Assembly (NCBI RefSeq): GCF_025420585.1
Contig: NZ_JAOEGB010000003.1
Location: forward strand, 265,264 to 329,263
DNA: 64,000 bases
From: Planotetraspora sp. A-T 1434
GTDB taxonomy: Bacteria > Actinomycetota > Actinomycetes > Streptosporangiales > Streptosporangiaceae
Direction: 5' to 3'
Position numbers and translations under genes: made by a program. Below the pieces are notes generated by a model. It had not been told where the DNA came from. It did no database searches and saw nothing but the letters and a program-made list of their open reading frames with translations. This document shows positions 1 through 11,000 of the stretch, one piece after another (within the stretch, counting starts at the first letter, position 1; each line of letters starts with the position of its first letter).

Positions 1-263
1 GCCAGCAGGATCCAGCCGTAGGTGCCCTTGGCCATCATCTCGACGATGGTGCGGCGCTCGTCCTCGGTGATGCCGGGGTCGGCGGCCGGCGGCGCCAGGA
101 GGATGGACGTGCCGGGCTGGTCGACGGGGCCGACCGTGATCCAGCGCATCTTGCCGTGCCCGACGTCGCTGCGGACCTCGAAACCGAGGGTGTCGCGGTA
201 GAAGGCCAGGGAGGCGTCCGGGTCGTCATGCGGGAGGACGCTCGTGTGAATGGTGATGTCCAT
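1..263 (-). CDS. VOC (glyoxalase-fold) family protein, 5' part
   Basis: This is the first 87 codons of a leftward gene cut by the window edge. It begins MDITIHTSVLPHDDPDASL and continues with AFYRDTLGF, the usual first beta-alpha-beta unit of VOC proteins; WITVGPVDQPGTSILL follows. The family comprises metal-dependent lyases, dioxygenases and resistance proteins; substrate cannot be told from this part. The ATG at 261-263 is the obvious start. A decayed copy of the same segment, including bases upstream of the start, lies at about 4500-4725. The rightward MarR-family regulator is divergent, so the two may share a control region (inference). Confidence 0.8.
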   Translation of the reverse strand, partial: MDITIHTSVLPHDDPDASLAFYRDTLGFEVRSDVGHGKMRWITVGPVDQPGTSILLAPPAADPGITEDERRTIVEMMAKGTYGWILL

Positions 264-330
264 GGCCCTCACGTTAGCTGCGGCGCGGTGACCTGCGCTT
301 CTCCATTCCTGATCGGGCGCTGCTGGTAGC
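105..330. repeat. Copy A of a diverged segmental duplication
   Basis: Bases from the VOC gene start region into its upstream region match 4500-4725 in the same orientation at roughly three quarters identity by eye. Shared runs include GAAGGCCAGGGAGGC and the block around TTAGCTGCGGCGCGGTGACC. Confidence 0.75.
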
Positions 331-399
331 AAGGAGTGCGTCCTTCGGGGCGGCTCGTGACCGCCGGGGGGGAATGTGAAGAACGTAGCGCCCGTTTAT

Positions 400-411
400 C
401 TTGCGAACAAG
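400..411. promoter_or_regulatory. Short inverted repeat upstream of the MarR/OhrR gene
   Basis: CTTG-CGAA-CAAG lies in an AT-richer stretch (TTTATCTTGCGAACAAGCTA) about 85 bases before the regulator start and between the divergent VOC and regulator genes. MarR/OhrR proteins usually bind such dyads and autoregulate. The assignment is inference; only the repeat is seen. Confidence 0.35.
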
Positions 412-495
412 CTAAGCGAGTAGGAGACAATAGCCTCCATGGGAGCGACAATGTCTCCCGAGTGACAACTGACGACCAAGGAAGGGGAAGGAACC

Positions 496-1011
496 GTGAG
501 CGCCGACGGCCACGCACCCGCACCCGCACCCGCACCCGCACCCGAGGAGCCTCCACTGGTGCTGCTGGACGACCATCTCTGCTTCACCCTGTACGCGGCC
601 TCACGTGCCGTGACCAGCGCCTACCGGCCCCTGCTCGACGCGGTTGGCCTGACCTACCCCCAGTATCTCGTCATGCTCGTGCTCTGGCAGCACGGCACCG
701 CACCCGTCAAGAATCTGGTGGCCGCCCTGCAACTGGACTACGGGACGCTCACACCGCTGATCAAGCGCCTTGAGGCGCACGGCCTGCTCAAACGGGAACG
801 CCGAGCGGACGACGAGCGAGTGGTCGAAGTGGCGCTGACCCCGGAGGGGGCCGCGCTGCGCCAGCGCATCCACACCGTCCCACTCGCAATGGGAGACGCC
901 ATGGGACTGACCCCCGGAGAGATCAGGACCGCGCAGGACCTGCTCCGGCGACTGACGGCCAACGTGATCCGCCACACCTCCGACGCTGAGCCGGCGGAGA
1001 CGGCCTCCTAG
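496..1011 (+). CDS. ohrR: MarR-family regulator, OhrR-like
   Basis: This 171-residue protein has the winged-helix core of MarR regulators. [17 protein letters not shown] near residues 23-39 matches the OhrR N-terminal helix, with Cys29 at the position of the peroxide-sensing cysteine of OhrR proteins. The recognition helix and wing follow ([19 protein letters not shown], then [16 protein letters not shown]). OhrR represses an organic hydroperoxide reductase gene and releases DNA when the cysteine is oxidised. No ohr gene is in this window, so the target is elsewhere or is the divergent VOC gene (inference). The GTG start follows a GGAAGGAA stretch. The N-terminus carries an extra Ala-Pro run encoded by a hexanucleotide repeat. 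Confidence 0.85.
   Translation: MSADGHAPAPAPAPAPEEPPLVLLDDHLCFTLYAASRAVTSAYRPLLDAVGLTYPQYLVMLVLWQHGTAPVKNLVAALQLDYGTLTPLIKRLEAHGLLKRERRADDERVVEVALTPEGAALRQRIHTVPLAMGDAMGLTPGEIRTAQDLLRRLTANVIRHTSDAEPAETAS
514..543 (+). repeat. GCACCC hexanucleotide repeat, five copies
   Basis: Five perfect tandem copies of GCACCC encode an Ala-Pro run at the N-terminus of the OhrR-like regulator. Copy-number changes would stay in frame, so this could alter linker length but not switch the gene off. Confidence 0.9.
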
Positions 1012-1450
1012 CCTTGTTCTCCGCGATCGCCACGCCACCAGGCCCAGTGGCCAACGCCGCGCCCGGGCCGATCACCTGGCGACTGGAAACCTGACCGACC
1101 ACCATCCCGCCCGACACCCCACCGCCGACCACCGGCGAGACCGGCCCCGACGACGACGGTCCATCCCCCGAGGCCGGTGCCGGCTCGGACGCGGAGGTTC
1201 CTCGCAGGCCCCAGACACCGACCAGCAGGCCAATCCCACCCAGGAGCATGCTGACCACGCCGGCCCGCTTATCCAGCACGTCCAAGACGTCCTTGCCGAT
1301 GTGCAGCGGTCGGCGAGCAGCTCCACCACCCCCGCCGCGACGACCATTCATCGAGACGAGCAGCACCGCCATCCACCAGCCTCGCCCGCGGCGACCTTCA
1401 CGCCGACGGGAGTTCCTCACTCGTCTCACGGTCTCCGCGGGGTGCCTCCA
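1012..1450. other. Intergenic region with a possible small membrane-protein remnant
   Basis: No convincing gene is present between the regulator and the UvrA-like gene. On the minus strand an open frame from about 1372 to 1020 reads a single hydrophobic helix ([18 protein letters not shown]) after a [11 protein letters not shown] stretch, then a Gly/Ser/Val-rich tail. It has no good ribosome binding site, and if continued it would overlap the end of the regulator gene. It may be a small membrane protein, a gene remnant or chance. Confidence 0.3.
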
Positions 1451-3838
<2,388 letters not shown>

Positions 3839-4072
3839 CGTGTCTCCATGTGTTAGAGGGCCGCGTTCGCGGTCTCCGTCGCCTTGCTCGATCTGACAAG
3901 TTTTGAGCAGTATGTCTGTTTATCCTTCGTCGCCCGGTCGCGGCAACGGTCTCTGCCTACCTGATCGGCGGGTATCGCCCGGCCGAGGCACCGGCCACCC
4001 GGACATCGATGTCGTGGGTGAGCCGATGCTCGGTGTCGCGACGACGCTGAGCGCGGAAGCGGAGGTCGGCAC

Positions 4073-4429
4073 TCATCGGTCCTGAAGCAGCCCCAGGACG
4101 TTGCCATCGGGGTCGATGACCGTGGCCACCAGGCGGCCGCCACCGACGTCGTGTGCGGGCTCCTTCACGGTGGCACCGGCAGCGGTCACCTCGGCCAGCT
4201 TCGCCTCGATGTCCGGCACGTGCCAGTAGGCCACCGGCGAGGTCAGGCCCTGCGGTCCACCGCCCGGCACCAGCCCGATGTGCTGGCCCTCAGCCTCGAA
4301 GCCGACGTAGTAGGACTCGTCGGTCTGCGGCGGTACGCCGAGCAGGGCGGCGTACACCGCCTTGGCCGCCGCCAGGTCGGAAACGGGATGCAGCACGGTC
4401 TTGATTCCCTGGGTGGAAGAGCCGGTCAT
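4073..4429 (-). CDS. VOC family protein
   Basis: A 118-residue protein with two beta-alpha-beta-beta-beta modules of the VOC fold. Module one contains HPVSDLAAAKAVYAALLG and YYVGFEAEGQHIGLVPG. Module two contains VAYWHVPDIEAKLAEVTAAGATV and ATVIDPDGNVLGLLQ, the typical C-terminal strand with a metal-ligand-like acidic residue. It resembles small single-domain glyoxalase or bleomycin-resistance-like proteins; no substrate can be assigned. The ATG follows AGGAGCGACC on the minus strand. It lies between the UvrA-like gene and a VOC pseudogene, with no overlap to either. Confidence 0.85.
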   Translation of the reverse strand: MTGSSTQGIKTVLHPVSDLAAAKAVYAALLGVPPQTDESYYVGFEAEGQHIGLVPGGGPQGLTSPVAYWHVPDIEAKLAEVTAAGATVKEPAHDVGGGRLVATVIDPDGNVLGLLQDR

Positions 4430-4499
4430 GGTCGCTCCTGAAGTCGTGGGTCACATCGACCCGGCGTGTCTTGTCGAGCTTATGGACGGACGGGAAGCC

Positions 4500-4665
4500 C
4501 GGAAATCGAGGTGCCGGGCTGGTCAGGGGGGCCGACCGTGATTCAGCGCGTCCCGTCGTATCCGACGTCGTCGCGGACCTCGAGGATGTCGCGATAGAAG
4601 GCCAGGGAGGCCTCCGGATCGTTGTGCGGGAGGAAGCTCGGGCGAGCTGTGAGGTCCACGACGGT
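4500..4665 (-). pseudogene. Decayed VOC gene, duplicate of the gene at 1-263
   Basis: Reading leftward from about 4662 the frame gives VDLTARPSFLPHNDPEASLA, then FYRDILEVRDDVGYDGTR, a TGA stop, then ITVGPPDQPGTSIS. This aligns residue by residue with the protein at 1-263 (MDITIHTSVLPHDDPDASLA...RWITVGPVDQPGTSIL). Three lesions are visible: the ATG has become GTG, two codons after the FYRD motif are missing, and the Trp codon before ITVGP is now TGA. Homology ends at about 4500. The upstream bases to about 4725 also match those upstream of the intact gene, so a whole segment was duplicated. Confidence 0.85.
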
Positions 4666-4725
4666 CAGGCTAGCTGCGGCTCCGTGACCCGCGCTTCTCG
4701 AATCCTGATCGGTCTGGTGACCTGT
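4500..4725. repeat. Copy B of the segmental duplication (degenerate)
   Basis: This is the partner of 105-330 and carries the broken VOC reading frame. It shares GAAGGCCAGGGAGGC and CTAGCTGCGGCTCCGTGACC-like blocks. A later CTGGCAAACAAGGCGCACGCG near 4793 also resembles the operator-like CTTGCGAACAAGCTAAGCGAG at 400-420, so the duplication may have extended to the regulator's control region. Confidence 0.7.
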
Positions 4726-5049
4726 TTCGCGACGTACGCCGGGCCGGAACGCCGTCGCGGACATGGGCCGGCACCGGCAACGCCCGCCGTCCTGGCAAAC
4801 AAGGCGCACGCGTACGGCCGCGCGATAGATGCGCGGCCGCCGCACTTGTCGATCTTGATTGGTCTCACGGCCGTGTCAGCGCGGTGTCACCAGCTGCCCG
4901 GCCCCCGACCGTCGTGGAACCAGAGGCCGGTCAGTCGCGCCCACGCCCGCATCCGCGCCGCGCCACGGCCGGCGCGCCGTGGCCATGCCCAAGTACGAGC
5001 GGAGTACTGGCCACCTCCCTTGTCTCCATGCCTGGCGATTTCTCGCCCC

Positions 5050-8000
5050 TCACCATTGGTCGGCGCTCAATGGCCGCAACTGCCATAGCTGGTGGTCGGC
5101 TCCGGTCCACTCCTGCGTCTGGATGCCGGCGCCGCTGACGAGCTGCCCGCCCGCGACCGTGACGGCCATGCCGCTGTGCTTGGCGATCAGGCCGTAGAAG
5201 CCGTTGCCGGCGGACTGGAGGCGGAACCTCTGGTGGTCGGCTCCCGTCCACTCCGACTGGCAGACCGCGGTTCCGGCCGTCTTGCCCGCGCCGGTGACGG
5301 TCAGGACCTTGCCGCTGTGCTTGGCGGTGACGGAGTAGTAGCCGTCGCCGACCGACGCCAGGGTCCACTTCTGGTTGGAGGTGCCGCTCCACGGCCACAG
5401 CAGCAACTGGGCACCGTTGTCCTGCGAACTCCAGCCGACGTCGATGACGTTGCCGGAGTCCCCCGCGACGAGGCAGGCACGCGCCGGGGCCACCACCAGG
5501 GCGGGGGCCGTGGGCGCGGCCGGCTCGATCGCCGAGTAGTAGTCGGCCAGCAGGGCGGTGATCTCGTTGATGTAGGGGCTGAAGGCCGGGAAGTATCCGG
5601 TGACCACGGCCTTGACCTTCCCCGGCAGCCCGTCGGCGCTCAGGACGGCGGTGCCCAGGTAGGGCTCCAGCTGCTTGATCAACGCGTACGGGCTGGCGAT
5701 CTTCTGCGCGGCCATCGCCTGCTGCAGCGACGGCTGCGCGGCGGGGGTGGTGGCCAGCACCCGGCTGACGAAGGTGACCCGGTGCAGGATCCGCCAGCAG
5801 GGCGGCTTGCGGTCGCTCTGGCGGGCTCGCTTGAGCGCCAGGGCGTTGGGCTCGGTGCTGCTCTCCAGCCACTCGGGGTCGATGACCTTGCCGTAGAAGT
5901 CCTCGAAATTGTCGGTGGTGGTGTCCAGGTAGAAGGTCATGAACCGGTAGGCGTCCACCCGGCCGGGCACCAGGGCCGGCTTGCCGTCCTTGTCGAACAT
6001 CGGGGTGTCGCCGTTGAACCGCTGAAGCTGACCGCTGGGCGCGCAGGTCACGTCCAGGCTGAAGGTGCGGGTGGACTCCTTGGACTTGGTACGGGTGACG
6101 CTGTAGCCGGTGCCCAAGGACGCCTCCAGGCCGAACTTGGCACTCACCGGCCCGAAGTCGACCTTCATCGCGACGCTGCGGCCGATGGTGGCGTTGAAGC
6201 TGTACGACCCGGTGATGGTGTCGGTGACCTGGTCGGTGGTGCCGGTGGTCTCGGCGAAGAACCCGCCGGCGGCGGTCCACACGTAGGTGTTGACGATGTT
6301 GCGGCGTGAGGCCGACCGCGCTGCCGAGCGGGCCGCCTCGGGGTCGGTGCCGCTGTCGATCTCGGCGCCGGTGCCGCCCATCATCCCGTTGAGCACCTTG
6401 GTGGCCTGGCCGTGGGTGGGGTCGGGGGCGTGGGTCTCGGTGGAGACCGAGTCGTAGAACCCCTGCAGCTGCTGCTGCTCGCGCTGGATCCGCTTCTTTA
6501 TCCGGTAGGCCTCCAGGGGCCTGAAGTAGCTGTGCTCGCCGCGTGTCCCGCCGGCCGCGCGGGGGAAATCGGGGTCGGCGAAGGGCTGCTGGTCCTTGCT
6601 GTAGCCGACCACGCCGTCCAGGGTGCCCTGCTTGGTGTAGCGGGGGTTGATGGGGAAGGGGATGAGGTTCCAGTCGCGCGGGATGTCGGCGCTGGGCAGC
6701 ATCCGGTAGGCGACCAGGGCGCCGCTGTGGGCCAGGCGCAGCGCGTACAGGTCGGCGGTCTCGGACTGCACCACGGCGAAGCCGGTGTTGGCCGGCACCC
6801 AGCGCCGTCCGGCGGCGGGGTTGACCTGCCGGGCGGCGTCGGCGTCCTCCCAGCCGCCGGTGAGGTCGACCCGGCTGGTGCGGGTCGTGTTGGTTCCCTG
6901 GGACACCTTCTTCTCGTTGGTCCAGCTGTTGGAGAACTTGAACTCGGCGCTGTACCCGACGTCGAAGGACACCTTCAGGGGCTTGGCGGTGCCGACGCCC
7001 AGGGGGGCGGTGATGACGTAGGTCTCCTCCTTCGTCGAGGCGTCGATCGTCGTCTTCAGGGAGGTGTCGACGGTGTTGTTCTTCTGCGACGACAGCACGT
7101 TGACGACGTTGTCGGCCTGGACGAAGGCGACGGAGGAGGCGCCGCGGTAGTCGCTTCCGCCGCCCACGAGGTTCTCCGAGGGGACCGGCGGGGCGCCCTC
7201 GATGTAGCCGATGAGCTGCGGGTCGAACTGGGCCTGCCCCACCCAGGTGGTGGTCAGCTCGCCGATCTTGTACCCGGTGATCAGCACCCACGCCTTGTCC
7301 TTCAGGTAGGTGTAGGCGCGTTTCATCACCCCGATCGTCATGCCCTCGACGGTCTGCTGGACGTCGCCGTACTCGGTGGCGGCCGGGGTGCCGGCGATGG
7401 CGGCGTGGAAGGGGCTGCGGAGACCGGTCAGCGCCGAGCGGACCTGGGCGGTGTCAGTGGAGATGGGCGCGCTGGACAGCACGATCTTGGGTGCCGGTGC
7501 GGACTGGGTCAGGTGGTTGCCGCCCAGGCCGGCGTCACGCACCTGGGCCCCCGCCACGGTGTCCTCGACGTCGAAGGGGTAGTAGGCGATGAGATCCTGG
7601 CGGTCGCCGCGCACCCGGCCGAACATGTTGTCCAGGACCTGCTCCTGGGTGCGAGCGGTCCGCCACACCCGGATCTCGTCGAGGTCCCCGGTGAACGCCT
7701 CGCCGTACCCGGAGGCGAGTTTGCGCCCGGCCACCGCGCTGTGGGCGGGGCTGTTCCGGGCGTCCATCAGGGGGTCGCTCACGGCGGTGATCCGCTTGTA
7801 CGACGTGGGAACCCCGTTGCGGTAGAGGGTGAACCGGTTCCCCTCGGGGTCGGGGGTGCGGACCCGGGAGACCGCGTGCAGCGTGGCGGGGTAGGAGCCG
7901 CACCGGTCGGCGGTCTGGGTGCCCTCGGACTCGGGGAAGATCCACCAGGCGACCAGCCCGGACGCCTTCTCGGTGATCGGCGCGCCGATCTGCTTGGCGT

Positions 8001-11000
8001 TCCTGGCGAGGGACCAGATGCGCACCTCCGACAGCACGCCGCGCAGCCCGAACGTCTCCTTACCCACCTGGTGGCGGCCGAGTTGGACCGGGGCGTCGTT
8101 GCCGACCGGTTTGGCGCCGCCGTACTCGTGGCTGTTCCCGGCGAGCTTGCCGTTGATGTAGAAGCAGATCTCCACAGAGCCCGAGCCGCTGGAGGGGTTC
8201 CTGCGGGTCACCGCGATCTTGGTGAACTCCCCTGGCTTGACCACCGATCCGGCGCCGGAGCGGTAGATCTGTTGCTTGCCCGCTCCCCCCGAACCGGACT
8301 CGAAGGCGAAGGCGACCTGCCCGTCGGCCTCCAGGTACAGCGAGTACGGCACGGCCTGGCTGGTGCCGGCGCCGATCGCGCCCTTGCCCACCAGGCCCTG
8401 GACGGTGCCGAGGGCCTCCAGCTTCACGAACGCCTCAAGGGTCAGGTCCTCGACGATGTCCAGGCCGCCGGACCCGCCGGCGTCCACATGGCCGGAGCCG
8501 TCCATGGCGATCGCCCAGCTCTGCTCGAACGACACCGCCACGTGCCCCCACTCGGCCAGGGGAAACGCCTCGGTGCCGCGGACGACCTGGTCGCCCACCC
8601 CGGCGACGAGGACGTAGCCGCTCTTCCCCGCCGCCAGCTCGGCCTTGTCCAGGCCCAGGGAGTAGCGGACGCCGTTGCCGAGGTCGCTGTTCAGGATCCG
8701 GACGGGCCCGTTGACGAACGTCGGGAAGGCCCACGCCTCGATCGCCAGGTCCCCTCGCGCGGCCAGTTTCGCCAGTCGCGCCGTGTCCGCCAGCTCCAGA
8801 CGGTGCTTGGCGGTGCCGTCGAAGGAGAACGCGCGTCCCGGCGCGTCGCCCTGCCAGCGCGGCACCAGCGGCCCGCTGACGTCCGCGGCCGTCCCGTTGG
8901 ACACCGTGCCGGTGGCGGAGCCGGCGTTGGCGCCGACGATCTGGGAGCCGGTGGCGACCGAGACGCCGGGGACGTTGCAGGAGGCCTGCGTGTAGTCGTA
9001 GACCGCCTTGCGGACCCTGGCGCCCGGCTTGGCGGTGAGACCGCCGGCGGTCAGGGTGAGCTGCGCGGAGCCGGCCTGCGACGCGGAGACGGTGCGGTTC
9101 TCGCCGCCCACCGTGATCGCCGAGCCGGTCGGCAGAGCGGTGGTCAGCGGTTCCGTCAGGGTGACCGTCGCGTCCTTGACCGACGCGATGGTGCCCAGGT
9201 CCGAGCCCTGGACCGGGCCGTTGAGCACGGCGGCCAGCAGGTCGGCCCGCTGCGGCACCCCGGTGAACGTCTCGGTCACCGCCCCCCTGGTCACCGTGAC
9301 GGTGCACGTCCCCGACCCGGCCGCGCTCACCGCCACGGAGAAGCCGTTCAAACCCACGGAGGAGTCACGGCTGGTCAGCCGGACCGCCCCGTCGGCGACC
9401 GGGAGCTGCTTGACAGCGGGCGAGACCGCCGCCGGGTAGTAGGCGGAGAAGAACTGCCCCGCGCCGCCGCGGAAATACAGCACCACCTCGCCGGTCGAGC
9501 CGTCCAGCAGGAAGGGGGCGTCGGCCGTCCAGGCGAACGCCAGCAGAGCCCCCAGCACGTTCAGGCCTGAGCGGTCCACGCACACCGCCGGCATCGGCAG
9601 CACGGCCTCCGCGCCGCCCTTCTGCGCTCCGCTCAGCGTCGCCAGCGTGTTCTGCGCCGCCTCCAGGGCCGCCTTGTCGCCGGGCAGCCGTTGCAGGGCC
9701 TTCATCTGCTCAGAGAGCTGGGCTTTCAGGAGCTCCTGCTCCTCCAGCAGCTCCTGCTCTCGCATGCGCTGCCAGTACCTGAGATGGTAAAAGTTCTGGT
9801 TGAGGTCGTGGAAGGTGAAACCGGCGAGGCCGCCGTACACCTCTCCCTGGATGTCGTTGATCCGCTTGTCGGTGGCCGGCATCTGGTCGACCAGGGCCTG
9901 GTCGGTGTAGTACCGCCCGCGTGCCGCGGTCACCGCGGCCTCGGCCGCCTGGAGCTTCTCCAGGTCGGCCGTGGGGTCGGGCCGCCCCAGCCAGGTCAGG
10001 TCGATCACGCCCGGCGGCGTGGCCAGCCTGCCGTACTGGGAGACGGCGAAGTCCACGGTGGCCACATAGCGACGGTCGGCCGGCTCGCCCTGCGGCGGCG
10101 GGCCTGACGTGGCGAAAGCCAGCAGCACGCGGCCCTGCCGCTTCTCCGGCGCGGGCGACGTCGAATACCCGGTCACCGTCGGCTCCTGCTGGAAGTAGAA
10201 CTCCGTGGCCAGGCCCGATGCCGGTTTGCGCCCGTTGATCGAGAAGGAGGTCCTGACCACCCCCGGGCCGTCGTAGAGCGGCGCGTCCGAGCTCACCCAC
10301 ACCGGGCTGGGGCCCAGGCTGCCGGTGAACCCGTTCGGGCCCCGGTCGCTCAGCTTCTTCCCGGCGCCCTCGTCGAAGGGGAAGTAGGCGAACAGGCCGG
10401 TCTCCTTGCCGGTCAGGCGCTGCCCCCTGGCGGTGAAATCGGTACGGGCGACGCTCCAGATCCGGATCTCGTCGATGTCACCGGTGAACGGATCGTTGGG
10501 CGCCATGCCGGAGACGAGCCGCTTACCGATGACGAGCAGCTCGCTGACCTGGACGCCGACGTTCGTTGGGCGGCTGTCCGTCTGCGTGCCGTTGACGAAC
10601 AGCCGCATCGTCGACTTGTCGTACACCGCGGCCACGTGCGTGAACACGTTCAGCGGCAGCGCCGAGGCGGAGATGAGGGTGTCGGGCCCGTGGCCGAACA
10701 CGAGCTTGCCGTCAACGTTCAGGCCCAGGTACACGGGGGTGGCGAAGTTGGTCTTGTCGGAGCGGCCCACGATGATGCTCTTGGCGGCCACCGTCGGCTT
10801 GATCCACGCCTCGATCGTGTACGGGCCCGGCGGCACGGCCGTGGAGCTCTTGCCCCCAGCGATCACCACTCCGCTCTTGGCGCCTTCGAACCGCAGCGCG
10901 GTGCCCGCCCGGTCGCGGGGCGCGGGCACCGGGACCAGCGCCTTGCCGGTGTGGGAGTCGATGCCCGGCGCGCGTTCCAGCACCGAGCCCGCGTATTTCG

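Noticed and set aside
514..543. Phase-variable switch by the hexanucleotide repeat
   Set aside because: The unit is a multiple of three, so copy changes cannot shift the frame.
4890..4925. Left-hand remnant of the VOC gene cut at 21946 (a frame reading PWFHDG)
   Set aside because: Match is too short and the following residues do not continue the VOC pattern; the left boundary of the insertion stays unknown.
6412..9570. Very long rightward open frame (about 1,050 codons) opposite the giant gene
   Set aside because: Low-complexity Gly/Val/Arg/His composition, no family signature, and exact antisense of the LamG/ricin protein. High GC produces such shadow frames.
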